Positions 46,685 through 59,580 of a stretch of DNA of 64,000 nt are shown here, in pieces (the first letter of the stretch is position 1; the number at the start of each line of letters is the position of its first letter). Location of the stretch: NCBI GenBank assembly GCA_009733775.1, contig WOGZ01000083.1, forward strand, positions 54,263 through 118,262, given 5' to 3'. Below the pieces are notes generated by a model. The model did not search any database. It was not told the origin of the DNA and saw only the letters and a list, made by a program, of their open reading frames with translations. Both the position numbers and the translations under genes were made by a program. Source of the stretch: Alectoria sarmentosa. Its lineage: Eukaryota; Ascomycota; Lecanoromycetes; Lecanorales; Parmeliaceae.

Positions 46685-49269
46685 CTACTTCCACATAATA
46701 TCCTCTCCTCCTCATAATCCCACTCTCGCAGCGCTGGCAGAGCAGACTCTCGGGAGGCCCACAAAAGAGTGCCACACTACAATTGTCAAGAGAAACCCCA
46801 ATTCTTCAGATAATCTCAGCATTGACATGCCCTTGGTACTTAGAATGAGTGAGCATGTGCTCAATCCTGAATTGTCCTCTACGCTTCTCCTGAAACCCGT
46901 GCAACTCCTCCTTCCAAAGATCATCAGCTTCAGACTTATTCGCATCGATGACGGCTATCTCAGTATCGTCGCCCTCGATCTCAAGAATTCCTGGAACTGA
47001 TTGGTACCCAGGCGTTATATGTGACACGCCTAGGATCAAAATTACCCGGCCAAAACGCATTGCATTGCCCTCGATGATGAATGAACCGTTCCCGTGATAT
47101 TGAATCTCACTCGTTGGGCTGCGGACCTCGATCTCTCCATTGAGGCTTATGCAATCAGGGACTTTGACGTGGCGGCACACGTTTGGTTGTCATGAGGGAG
47201 GTATGTCTTCACGACGAGCTGGAAGGTCCCCTCTTCTTCGCTCTCTAGCACGGGTTCCCGAACGTGTCTTACAGCTCGAAAGGTGGTCCCGATCAAGACG
47301 AACATGTCCAGAATTTGTGTGCATACGTCGCTCATTCTGATCTTTTGAGCCATTTTATGCCAAATTAAAATTTCAGAGTCAGCATGCCCGGTTCAAGAAG
47401 CAAAACAAGGGGAAGAAACTCTTTCTCTGCTTCCAGAAATGTCTCACGATTTGGGTTGAGGGAAAGGCATCGCTACGAAAGATACATACCAACGACCGCC
47501 TATGTGACCAGGAATTGTGACTCGAACAGGGTGGTCGTAATCCGGCGGCATGGGCTCATCATTCATGAATTGGGCACGATACATCATTTCTAGGATCCAT
47601 GCCATACTGAAAGCTGACGCAAGTCTCATGCTTCCTTTCGCTTGGGTCATCTGCGCCGGAGAAGGTAATCCAGATCTATGACCCTCGATTAATTGCTTAG
47701 AGACGGCTGCAGCGAGAAGGACGTCTCGTAGAAGAGGCCCATTCGAATAGGCACAAATCACGGCTCCAGAGCCCCAATCGAAGTCTTTTGACCGCTTGAC
47801 CTTGTTGAGTCACTTCCGACGATTACCGTCGCAGGCAACAACCACTGAAATGCATTTGTTCGAAATTGTTCCCCAAGCCATACATAAATATCTATCTTGA
47901 GTTTGCCTCCTTCAACATCCAGCGGATGGGTCTCCCATATGAGATGAGGGACAGCACTTTCAAATCGGATACTCGTTAGCGACTGCTATCCAGACCCGGG
48001 TGTCTTCCCCGTATTTACGGACGTAATGATACTCATTGGGAGTGATCATTCGAGTGGTGAACAATTGTGTTAGCATTGGCTCCCCTTCTGGTGGAGCTTT
48101 TCAGTCAGTGTTTGCTCTTTGTGTTCGGCATATGGAATAACGGCCCAAAAATTACATCATGATTCCCGTTCAGACGACGAAGTTTGGGACTAGGGCAGAC
48201 TTACTGAGAGGGTACTCCCCGGCCAACCTGACTAAATCAGAGGATCGAGGAACCCCATTGCCAGGGCTGAACTGATCAACTTCATCAATCGATAGAAGAC
48301 TGAGATTCTTAGCCGCTGGAGAATATTTTCATTGATGCTTCTGTTTCAGGCGTTCTATGTAGGCCCTTTCGTACTGTAAGCTGCGTACCTCAAGGGAGTA
48401 CTTTTCACACAGCTTCTGATATTCGATTTGGATTCCTCTTTATGGCTATTCGCGTCAGGTTTTTCTCCGTCTTGGTTCTTCTCGTCCGTGGCGTATGCGC
48501 TGTTGTGCTTTGCGTTCTTCTTAACGTTAGAGTCGAGCCTCTGTTCATGTTCCTATTTGTTGCTTGTCCTTATTGAGGTTTTCATTCTTTTTGTCCTCCA
48601 GGTCCCCCTCTGTTTTCCGTTCTTGTATGTTTGCCAGCCAATTCTCGTTGTCCTTGACCCAATCCTCAGAAGCATCCCCACGCAGAATCCGGACCCAACC
48701 CAGATTTTGAAGGCTTGTAGACCCGAAGAACATGACGAAACTAGAGAATAAAAAGACCCTTTTGCTTCCAAAACACAGCTTGTGACGCGGGTGATAGATA
48801 GATCCGAAGTCTATGAAGAGGCTTTTTCTTCCGAAACATGGATCCTAGGTCAAACTTGATAGCACGTAAAGGGAAAGACAGCTCCAATACGCACATACAA
48901 CCCGTATGTCCATCCTATTGGATGATCTCCTGGCCGCCGAAGATGAAAGTCCTTTTCGCGGCTGGTGATATCTCAGAAGTTTACAAGGTCACGGGTTTGG
49001 ATCTTCTATCTGAGCCCCTGTCTCTCGTCTTCGGCTTTCTCCTCGGACTCTTCCTCCTCCTCATCTGCAACTGTCTTAGCGAACGACAATAGCTTATGGT
49101 TGCGCGTGTTTCCATAACGCGCGTACGGGTAAGCCCAGATTTCCCGTCATCCCTGTTGCGGGAGCCTATGAAAGGTTGATGGGCGCAGCTCCAGTCAAGC
49201 TCGTTCGATGTCTTAAGCTGTAGAACCTGCAGGGTGCTGTAGGTGAACACGATATGGCTTGGGGACCAT
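46685..49269 (-). pseudogene. niaD: Decayed nitrate reductase (niaD/nit-3)
   Basis: Minus strand. Conserved pieces of an assimilatory nitrate reductase occur in the right order but in shifting frames. They are: N-terminus MVPKPYRVHLQHPAGST (from 49269); DFHLRRPGDHPIGW (48951..48910); EDWVKDNENW (within 48700..48617); SIDEVDQFSP and VPRSSDLVRLAGEYPL (about 48300..48213). Then come an intact-looking intron (48204..48097), ITPNEYHYVRKYG, HLIWETHPLDVEGGKL, KDFDWGSGAV and MNDEPMPPDYDHPVRVTIPG (47569..47495) of the molybdenum-cofactor domain. Next are GTFQLVVKTYLP, ITPGYQ (about 47015) and VIDANKSE (46952..46929) of the FAD/NAD domain, then FCGPP and the C-terminal ALPALREWDYEEE, ending at 46685. 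In-frame stops sit at 49213-49215, 49195-49197 and 49147-49149, with another after KQKHQ and a TGA at 46806-46808. Frameshifts lie near 47980, 47795, 47180 and 46750. The rest of the molybdenum domain, its dimerisation domain and the whole cytochrome b5 domain are missing. It cannot make active enzyme. Confidence 0.9.
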
Positions 49270-50107
49270 GGCAATGAACAAAAAGCGGGCCGGATTTCAA
49301 AGAATGACATCAATCGCAGAATAGAGCTGTTTCTTTCACTTTGGAAAGGATATTAAGCAGGAAAGGAGCAGGCATGGCTCCCACGAGTGTGATGTGATTC
49401 CTATCAAGTACATAGCGCACGGAGAGGAACCAACCAAACTTCCGGGGCCCGAATGACAAGGTTTTGCTGAAGGGACCAGGACTATAGGCTTCGAGTACAT
49501 CTACCAGAGCCAGCTCCTACCAGTTCACAACGACTGGATATCATCGCGAAAAACTACCTCTCGGTTCCTCTAGGACGAGTAATTTGATACCAACAAATTT
49601 ATGAGGTGTAAAAACAGTCGCCTTGAAATGCTGGTAAGGTAGATAACACCTGGCGCTCTGCCAGACAAAGCGGCAGTTGTACGAGATAAAGCCTCAACAT
49701 CGAGCAAGAGAGGGAAAACTTCTATTGGAACGAACTCCGTCCAATTTACTTTCCCAAACAATGGGGAACATACTCGGAATATTATTCATGTGTATGAAGA
49801 AGAAATGAGGGATCAGAATTGCCCTTTTTCGAAAGTCGGACTCTCGGACGGAACATCCTCGCTTCCGAGTTGTCTTGGCTCACACTCTGTTCACCCTCGT
49901 TCAACCCTCGACCAATCATTGATTTTCTCAAGCGCAGAATATCAGTCCAGCTTTCCTTACCTACTTCATGATACTTTCATACTGGTTTCTCGGACAGTTA
50001 CGAAGTTTACCAAGTCTCTGAGCCAATTTTTGGCCATCTGAAAGTCGCCCACCAAGCAGGACGCAGACACCATCTCGTCAATTCGCATTCCTCCAAAAAC
50101 CACAATT
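49270..50107. other. Divergent intergenic region
   Basis: Between the start of the nitrate reductase pseudogene (minus) and the NAC beta gene (plus). It should contain the NAC beta promoter. The 83-codon frame at 49790-50041 shows no motif. Confidence 0.5.
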
Positions 50108-50910
50108 ATGGATCAAGCAAAGCTAGCAAAGATGCAGCAGTCTGTGCGGATTGGTGAGCAATGATATTATCCAATCTTGCTCTGTATTATCGGCTTCCAT
50201 GGCTTCCCAAACCCGGTTGAAGTGGAGCTATCGCTGACAAGCATGATCTTTAGGGTAAGCAGAATTCCTCCGCCTCCAGGCCGCCTGAATAAAAAAATCA
50301 ATGCGGCTCTACATTGGGCTTTCGGTCACTCGACTTGGCTGACATAATCTTCCCACCTACAGAGGCAAGGGTACGCCTCGAAGGAAAGTGAAGAAAGTCC
50401 ACAAGTCGTCCGGCACAGACGACAAGAAGCTACAAACGTCCTTAAAAAAACTCAACGTGCAGCCCATTCAAGCGATCGAGGAGGTCAACATGTTCAAAGA
50501 AGATGGCAATGTGATCCACTTTGCTGCTCCTAAAGGTACATTCAATTCCCAAACCCCATCTCCGTTTCTCCTCCCTACCATTGCCATTTCCTTCTTCCTT
50601 CGACCTCCTGTCACACATGCTCTCCAATTACACCCCTCGACTGACACGTCTTCAAACAGTCCACGCATCCGTCCCTTCGAATACCTTTGCCATCTATGGT
50701 GCCGGAGAGGACAAAGAACTCACCGAGCTCGTCCCCGGTATCTTGAACCAGCTTGGCCCAGATAGCCTTGCATCTTTACGCAAATTAGCTGAGAGCTACC
50801 AGAGCTTACAGAAGAAAGATGGAGGGGAAGGAGGAAAAGCGGAGGATGAAGACGACGATGACATCCCAGAATTGGTAGAGGGAGAGAACTTCGAGAGCAA
50901 AGTTGAATGA
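50108..50910 (+). CDS. egd1: Nascent polypeptide-associated complex subunit beta (NAC beta)
   Basis: Exons are 50108-50153, a single base at 50254, 50363-50535 and 50660-50910. The spliced frame is 157 codons (156 aa). It starts MDQAKLAKMQQSVRIGGKG, followed by the ribosome-binding basic motif RRKVKKVHK. The NAC domain comes next ([39 protein letters not shown], then ELVPGILNQLGPDSL), and the acidic tail ends ENFESKVE. NAC beta pairs with NAC alpha at the ribosome exit tunnel and protects nascent chains from wrong targeting. Length and sequence are typical of ascomycetes. Intron 1 (50154-50253) and intron 2 (50255-50362) each have GT-AG ends and a CTGAC branch site 16-18 nt before the acceptor. 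Only with the 1-nt exon do exon 1 (phase 1) and the next exon (needing phase 2) join as Ile-Gly-Gly-Lys-Gly. Confidence 0.93.
50254..50254 (+). other. Putative one-nucleotide exon in NAC beta
   Basis: A lone G between TTTAG (end of intron 1) and GTAAGC (start of intron 2). Joined as ATT-G|G|A-GGC it completes the first Gly codon of IGGKG. Equivalent views are two back-to-back introns or a twin intron; the mRNA is the same. Confidence 0.8.
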
Positions 50911-51482
50911 GCGGGACTCGGAAGGACTCGGGAGAATATGAGGAAAGACGAGATCGAGCAAGAGCAAAGTAAGTCCAATTATTTACAGGATAGTCCGGAG
51001 GACAGGAGTAAGTGATATTTGCCTAAAGCGCGGCACTTGCCCATAGTCTCATGAGTGAGAGCTGGTACATGGTTTTCGCTAAAAGACGCTCTGGCCGTCA
51101 ACTTCATGACATGGTGCCAAAAAAGCACCTGCTTTTCCCACGGAATGGTTCCTTGCCTATTAAAGACTGCCTTCTCGAAGACGCATCAACGTTCTCTGTG
51201 TAGCTCGAAGACTATGTGATACTTGGCCATTCGTGTGTGAATGACCGGGATTGAACGCTCCCATCTTTGTCGCAACTTGAGTGAAAAGAGGCACTGCTTG
51301 AGCAATAATGTCCATTCGACCCTTTTTCGATATAGTACGAGGTCAAGGTTGGTTCATTCATTGATAAGGCCCGCAGAGCTAAGGCCAAACCGGGGTCTCG
51401 AGCCAAAGGCCATGCCCCAGAAAAATAGAAAACAGTTAACCGTAGCAGAATATTAAGGAGCGGGGTTCTTAATAGTAAGGTA
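50911..51482. other. 3' flank of NAC beta; last normal-composition DNA
   Basis: No gene seen. Composition is still normal up to about 51480, then drops sharply to AT-rich. A 91-codon minus frame (51212-51487) shows no motif. Confidence 0.5.
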
Positions 51483-51514
51483 GCCACCTCAACGATTCGG
51501 CCACCTCAACGATT
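51483..51514 (+). repeat. 15-bp direct repeat at the composition boundary
   Basis: GCCACCTCAACGATT occurs at 51483-51497 and again at 51500-51514, separated by two bases. The switch to AT-rich sequence starts exactly after the second copy. Confidence 0.85.
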
Positions 51515-54469
51515 TATTTCGATTATTTTTCCTTCTTACATTTTCATCACATCACATCAATTATAATAAATTAATAATATTAAGTCATTAAAACCCGTAT
51601 TCAATAATGTTTAAATCATTTATTAATTAATTTTAAAGCGTATATCGCTTAAATTGCGCGTGAAAATAATGTTAAAAAAAAAAGATCATAAAAACGATAT
51701 ACGAAATATAATTCAAAATCAAGTCGATTAATAGTAAATAAAACTTTGATAAACGATATAAAAGTTACTTTTTGCGAATATATCGAAATTTTAAATACGT
51801 TCGATTTATTAATAAGATTTATTACATTTTAAAAAATCGCAAATTTTTTATTTTTTAAAATCGAAATCGATTATATAATAAAAAATTATTATGTTATACG
51901 ATTTATTAAAAAATATTCAAAATTTTATAAACGAAAATAGAAATTATTAATTATAATTAAAAAGACGCGCATAATATTATAAGCGTATTTTACATTTTTA
52001 ATAAAATTAATTTTTCTTTAATATCACATTTTTTTAACATTACTCGATTAAGCTTAACGTATTTTAATAAAGATATTTATTTTTATATAAATGTTTTTTT
52101 ATATATACTTATTTTCTTTTTACTTGATTATCTTATTTAATATATTTATAAAACTTAATTTTATATCGATTTTAATATTATAATTAAGTTATCACACTTA
52201 TTTTATTCGAATTAATAAACGAATTTAAAAAAACTTGTTGATAAAGACTTTAGCAAAAAATTAAATTAAGTTATCGTATTTTTAAATAAGTTTATTATAT
52301 AAATAATTCGTTATAAAAAATATTAAATATAATAACGTAACGATTTCGTTAATTAATAAGCGAAAAATAAATAAAAATATTAAATTATTTATACGATTAG
52401 CGAATTAGAAAAAATTTATTATTTATTATTTAAATATTTTAAGTTAAAACAATATCGATTATATCGTTTAAAAAATTATTATTAAAGATATTTAAATCTT
52501 TTACGATATTATCATCGAATAAGAAATCACGATTTTATAATCTTTTAAAGTTTATCTTTTTTATTTCGTATTATTAAGTTTTCTCGTACGTAATCGACGA
52601 CGATATAATAAATTTTTTTTATATAAAAAACGAAATTAAAAGAACGTTATTTAAATAATATATTATTTTAATAAAATTTTAATAAATAAATAAAGAATTA
52701 AATAATACTCTTTATTATTTTTTATATATTAAATTAAATTTTTATATTATATAAAAATCGTTAAATATATTAAATAAAAATGTTAAAATTCTTCTTTGCT
52801 ACAATACTTTTTAACATTACATTTTTTAAAATATTAAAAAAAAAAAAAAAAAAATTTCTTTTTCTTTTTTATTATATTTTTTATATAACTTTTATCGAAA
52901 TAAAAAAAACAAATTATATTTAAAATTTATTGAATAAAATTAAATCACGTCGTATTTTAATTATATTTAAAAATCTTTCTTAATAATATGATAAATCTAA
53001 TTTATAATATATTTATATTAATAAATAATTATTATATTAAGCACAAATTGCATTTAAAAGGTTTTTTAATATATATTAAAAAATATATAATGAATATTAT
53101 ATGTGAGTTAATTAAGTGTGTAAAAAATACGAAAAAATCGTGTTTTTAAGCTTATTCGCCAAGATAATATAAAAATATAACTAATTTTAAAGCTAATTTT
53201 AAAGCTGATCTTATATACATTACGGGCTGATTTTAAAATAAATCTTATATACGTTATATAAAAAACTAATTTTCAACATTCTTTTATAGCGTTAAAAGAT
53301 AACGTATATAATTATTTTAACATTTTTATATAATAATAAGTCAAGGTTTATAAATTAAATTCATGATATTTAAGATAAATGAAAATGAAACGAATTTAAG
53401 TAACGTCGATTAAGCGAACTTTATTTGCTTTTTTATGCGTATATAATCTACTTTTATTGTTATATAAAAAGCATTTACTTAATAATTTTATTTTTAATAC
53501 ATTTGATCAAATAACTCAATTGCTTTTTTAATAAATCGTTTAAAATCATAATAAATAAACCGATTTTGTTAATAACTCGATTTAAGATTATATATAATTA
53601 ATTATAAGCGAAGATTTTCGATTATAAACATAAATCGATTTGTTATAAAAATGAATTTTACGATTTATTAATCGTTATATTAAAGATTAAACGAATTGAA
53701 TATTGAATGCGTCGAAAAAATATATATAAATTATTCGAATCGAGCGGAGTAAAAAATATGCGTAATATATAATAACGTTTATCATTATATTCGTTTTTAA
53801 GAATACGATAATCGAATATCTTAAATTCAATATATTTGATTTATAAACGTATTTTATTATATAAATTTTATAATTGTTATAAATTTCTTAATAATATTAT
53901 CACATAATTTTTTTTCAATTTTAAATAATAAAATAATAAAGAAATTAATTTAAAAACGTTTATTAATTCGATAAATAAAAAAAAGTTATCTTCTTTATTA
54001 ACGATTTAATCACGATTAATATATATCGTTTTAATTTTAAAAAAATTGTTAAAAATTTGATTATTAAATTAAATAACGTTTTTATTAAAAATGCAAAAAA
54101 TCGTTTTAAAAATGTAAAAGTTAAATGCTCGATATAAATTTAAATCGCGATAAATAACATTAATCAAGTTTGTGATAATGTTATTTAATAATTAATCGAT
54201 AAATTAATCGATAATTTTTTATTCTTTTATATTTATTAAAATTTCATTATTTATATTTAAAAGATTATTTGCGAATACTTTTATATCAATACGATTTTAT
54301 TTAATTAAATTTGAATTACGAAATTTTATATTTTTCGTGAATTTAAGAATTTAAATGTGATTTTATAAATATGAGATTTTTAAAATAAATGTAACGATAC
54401 GCTCTGATTTAACGTCTTTAATAATTAATAAAATTTAACAAAAGTCGTCGCAAAAGTATATGATTATGC

Positions 54470-54596
54470 TACGAGCAAAGGTCTTCTTGAGAATATATAA
54501 CTTGAATTATTCTCAGCTAAAGAATTTGCTTGTTAAGACATATGCATTGTTAAGTCGTTTACTTGACGATTCTTTAGCCTTGACAATTTTTAACAA
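54470..54596 (+). repeat. Dispersed repeat copy A (127 nt)
   Basis: Aligns without gaps to 62241-62367. About 18 differences, all transitions. It lies in a 63-codon plus-strand frame (54460-54651; KVFLRIYNLNYSQLKNLLV), the least damaged reading of the repeat. It may derive from a transposon ORF, unidentified. Confidence 0.85.
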
Positions 54597-57500
54597 GATA
54601 TCGAAAACAAAGAAAATGTCAACGTTTTCGTTAATTATGCAAGCAAAATAATTAATCAAAGTTATATTACGTAAGTAAAAGTTTTTTCTCGTCAATGTTT
54701 TTATATTTCGATAATTCTATCACTTTTTCGCAATATTATAATTTCTAAATTCGAAGTCGAAATTGTAATTGTAATTTTTAAAGTTGACGTTTTAGCGACT
54801 CGAAGCGGAGTTGAAATTTTCACGATTATAACGATTTAATAAAAACTTGATATTATACTCGATGTTAAAATAAATAAATTAACGATTTTAATAAAAAGTT
54901 TTTGACGAAATATCTATTTATTAAACGGGTTTATTTTTTTGAATCTTTTATTACGTGAAACTTTTAATATAACGAAAATCGACGCATGTTTTTTATAATC
55001 GACGATAAAATTCAATGCATTTTGTAAATTTTTAACGTTTCTTTATTTATTATACTCAAAATCATATTTTTTTTATTTAATAAAATATTTTATAATTTGA
55101 TTTCGTCTCTTAATAATAACACGTTTATTTAATAATTTATCAACGATTTATGATTTATAATTGTTAATATCGTTTTCGACGAAGATTGATAATAATTTAT
55201 CAGATCGAGATTGTGATCGAATATAAAAATCTTTTCGAAAGTTTGTGTCAAAAAATAAGATCTGAATTATATATTCATGATGTGTATATAATATGTATTT
55301 TTAATTTATGTGTTTATTTCGCAGATATGTGCGATGTTAAGTCGGCTAACGACGGTTAAGGTCGGTTAATGATAAAAGTCTTAACGTATTATGATAGTTT
55401 AAAACTTTTTTTAATTGTGTTATCGTAAAAACGAGATACACGTTTCAAATAATTAATATATTTAAATAATAAATAAATCGTCTTATTTTATCAAAGACCT
55501 TAAATGAATTTACGAATTATAAATCGTATTTTTTTTCAATTAAAATCGTAATAAAAATATTATATTCGCGATAAAAACGTAATAAAGCAAAATCGTCTTT
55601 GCGAAAAAATTGTGATTGATAACGTTTATTATAATGAAATTTGAAATTCATTTAAATAAAAATAATAACATTCGTAATTTTTAAATGAGCGATTTTTTTC
55701 GATAATAATTGTTTTTCATAAACGTTGAAATTCAAAAATTGATTAAGCGAAAATTCGAGCGCAATTTTATTTAACGCGCGTTTTAAAGATATTAAAATAA
55801 CGTTATTATAAATTGCTTGAATAATAAAAATAATAATAAATCAAACATTAACATTTTTGAGCGTAAATATTCAAAATTTTAAAATTATTTTAACAATTTG
55901 ATTAATTCGCTTATTCGAATTATTCGTTTAAAAATAATACGTTATAAAATATAACAATTTAATATTTAATTGTTCGAAAAACGTTTTTCATAATTCGTTT
56001 AAAAATTTGCGATCTCGATTTGATATAATTTATTTTGATAAATCTTAATCGATTTTTTATAAACGACGTAATAATCGAAAAACTCAATTTTTGATAATAA
56101 AAATGCTTTTATTAAGAATCAAGATAATTTTTCGCGAGAATTTGTTAATAATAAATATGATAACATCGTAACCTTTTGTTAATTTTGATAATGTTAAAAT
56201 GAAATCGATGATTAAAATATAATACGATATCGACGATGAAAAAATGAATTGTAAAAATTCGTGCGATAAATGTTTAAATGTTTAATATAATTAATATTGA
56301 GAATAATATCGAATGTATTTATAAAGCAATTTAATAAAATCGCGTATATATTATTAATAAGAAATGTTTTCGTAACATTTCGCGAAGTCGACGTGATTAA
56401 ATTAATTGAAATGAATCACCTCGAAAAAGATTTATATATATAAAAAAAAAACGCATAAACGATTTGAAATGTAAATATGATCGTTAATAAAAGCATCGAT
56501 TTTTCAAATGAGATCGTTATTATCACGAATAAAGAATAATAAAACGACATTTTCGTCGATTTTCTCGTTAATATTAAAGATCTTAATTATCTTAAATTAT
56601 ATAAAATCTTTTTAATAATTATTTAAAAATTATTATCGTAATTTTGAATTTAATTTTATGAGAGAGATAATAATATAAACGTAATCGTGTAAGATATCAA
56701 ATTCGTTAATATTATCGCGATTTCGAGTTATTACTTAATTAATAATGAGATTTAAAAATCTCGATAAAATATTAAAAACGATGTGCTCTTTATCAAATTT
56801 ATGACGAAATTCGATTTTTCGAAATCGTTGAATATATTTCGAAATTTGAATTAAATGTAAGTTTAATTTAATAATCGAAGACGTTAATAATAACGTTTAT
56901 TTAACGATTTTAAAAGCGAAATTATAATTTATATATATCACGATTTTAAAAACGAATTCGATTATATGTTTGATTTTTCGTAACATTCACATTATATTAA
57001 TAATTTCAAATTTCGTTAATGAATATTTGATTTCGATATTTTTAAATAAACGATTTAAAAATAAAATTAATTGAACTTGAAAGCGCTTTAAATAATTTTC
57101 GATAAATTTTTTTTTAATATGATAAATTATTATATTAAATTCGAATTTATTAACATTTAAATTCACGTAAAATATTATTTTATTATTAAAATATATCAAA
57201 AATAATGGCGTCGATAAAGCTTTTTATAATTTTTGAAACGTTATTGTTTTTGTTTTGATAAGCGTATAAAGAATCGAGCGAAATGCGAAATTCTTTTATT
57301 TTTATTCGAATCTTAACGAAATAATTAATATTATAATTTTTCGATCTTGAAAAGACTTTATTATGATAATATAATTAATAATATAATCTTTTAATCACTC
57401 TATCATTTTTAAATAAATCTTTAATTTAATAAAGATTTCTGAAAACGAAAATTTAACGATTATTTACAATTTGTCTTTAATCGTTTATAATTTCAATAAA

Positions 57501-59414
57501 TCGATTTTTTATTCGAATAATTAAATCGAAGAATAATCGAGAAAAGTTTTATTAAAATTAATTAAAATTCTTAATTTGACGAAGAGATTAAGGATTTATC
57601 GTAAATGATTAAGATGCTTTATTAAGATTCTCGAATATATAACAACATCGTTAACGTATACTCGTGCAAATTTTCGAAGTTTTCGAAATAATTTATTTAT
57701 CTGCTTTTATACGTAAATCGACGAATTTTTATAATTTATAATTGTTATGTTGAAAATTTCTTGATCGCGATGATTTATCATAATAAGTTTATAACGATTA
57801 TTTAAATATATTCGTTATTGATAAAAAAAGTTTACGCAATCGATAACGCTGAGAAAACGATAATTTTTCATTGAGATTATTAAATTTAATTGAAAAGATA
57901 AAGAATAAACGTTCGTTTGAATAACGATATTTAAATCTCGAATGTTGATAATAACTCATTTTTTTCGAGAATCATTAAACATAATTTTATATACGATAAA
58001 AATTGAGAAATTGAATAAAGTTGTTTCGTTAATTCAATTTAATTTATTTTGATTATATAATTTATCAAAGATTTTATCGATGATGATTTTATTTTCGATA
58101 TTAAAAGAATACATTTTTATTATCTTAAAAACTTGTTTTTTTCAATCAAATTTTAATGAAATGCGCATTTATTCTTATTTTGATAATTTAATAAATTCGC
58201 CTTTTTGTTATAAAATAAAAAACTCGTTAATTAAGTTTTTGATCGGCGAATTATTATCATAAATTATGACTTCGTTAAATAAAATAATATTAATAACAAA
58301 AATAATAATAATTATTTTCGAAATTAAAGAATTTATGAAAATAAAAATTTTCGATATAATTAACATCGTGAATATTTCGAACGTCGTTATTAATATAAAC
58401 ATAATGATGATTTTTATAATTGTAAAAATGAACGTAATAAACGATATTTATATTAAAAGTATTATTATCGTAATTAGCATAATAATAATGAATATCGTGA
58501 CAAATTTATTAAAAACTCGCTTAATTTAACTTTTTTGATATTAATATTTGAATTAACGATTAATAAGCTCGATAATGTTTTTTTATTTATTAATAATATG
58601 ATAATAATTATCGAAATCGATTTTCTATATAATATCGAAACGAATTTTTTTAAATATTTTGACAATTTGATTTAAATCATTTTTTATTAACATTATTATT
58701 ATTGATGCGTCGACGAGATATATATAAAAAATCAAATTTATTTGTTTTAACTTAAAGAAGAAATCACGATTTGATAAAGAAATTAAATGATGCATTGATA
58801 TTTATATTTGCGAATGAGGTGAAATTATAATAAATTATTTCATATACATAAAATGCGTGACGATATGATTTACTTTAATATAAACTTTTATTAATATTAA
58901 AACTTAATAATTATTAATTGAAGCAATCGATTGAGAAACAAGAATATCGATTTCTTTTAACATTATAATATTTATATTAATGAAAATGTTTGTTTTAAAA
59001 TCGTCGACGATGTGAATTTTTTTTGATAACGTTATAATAGTGATATTTTTGTTAAAGAAATAAAAAGACGTGATTACGTATTTCGACGATTAATGTTTAT
59101 TAAATTTTATCTCTCGTATTATAATAAAATTAATTATGCTTTTAATTAATAAATTAAGATTAAATTTAACAAATTAAACACGATTTATTAACGTCACGAA
59201 ATATTTTATATTAAAACATTTTATTTCAATCTTTTTATCAAATAATAATTTAAGCTCGATCATCGTATAATAATAATTGTAAAAAACATATTCCGTATTA
59301 ACTTTTCGAACAAAGTCAACAAATGATTTAATAATCTTTTTCTTTTTGTTAATAAAAATTTCGTATTCAAACTTAATAATGTGCGCGAAACGAAATATTT
59401 TAATATCGTTTCTA

Positions 59415-59580
59415 ATAATGCTTGCGAAAGAAATTTTTGAAATAATAAAAACTTTATTTTTATTTTTGATAATGCTCGCGAAAGGAATTTTTGAAATAAT
59501 AAGAATTTTATTTTTAATTTTGATAATGCTCGCGGAAATTTTTTTGAGATAATAAAAACTTCATTTTTAATTTTGATAAC
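59415..59580 (+). repeat. 54-bp tandem repeat encoding 18-residue periods
   Basis: Units start at 59415, 59469 and 59523, with a partial one near 59576. Period is 54 bases, so the surrounding plus frame (59346-59552) repeats an 18-residue motif (IMLAKEIFEIIKTLFLFL, then a near copy). Units differ by a few substitutions and a small deletion in the third. Confidence 0.8.

Noticed and set aside
47384..47593. Plus-strand frames over the nitrate reductase pseudogene
   Set aside because: Shadows of the minus-strand remnant, which carries the recognisable motifs.
51241..51300. Possible tRNA gene on the minus strand (sequence like a reversed B box near GGGATTGAACG)
   Set aside because: No matching A box, and the T-arm and acceptor stem do not pair well.
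51361..51420. Second B-box-like string (GGTCTCGAGCC) near the AT boundary
   Set aside because: No cloverleaf could be drawn around it.
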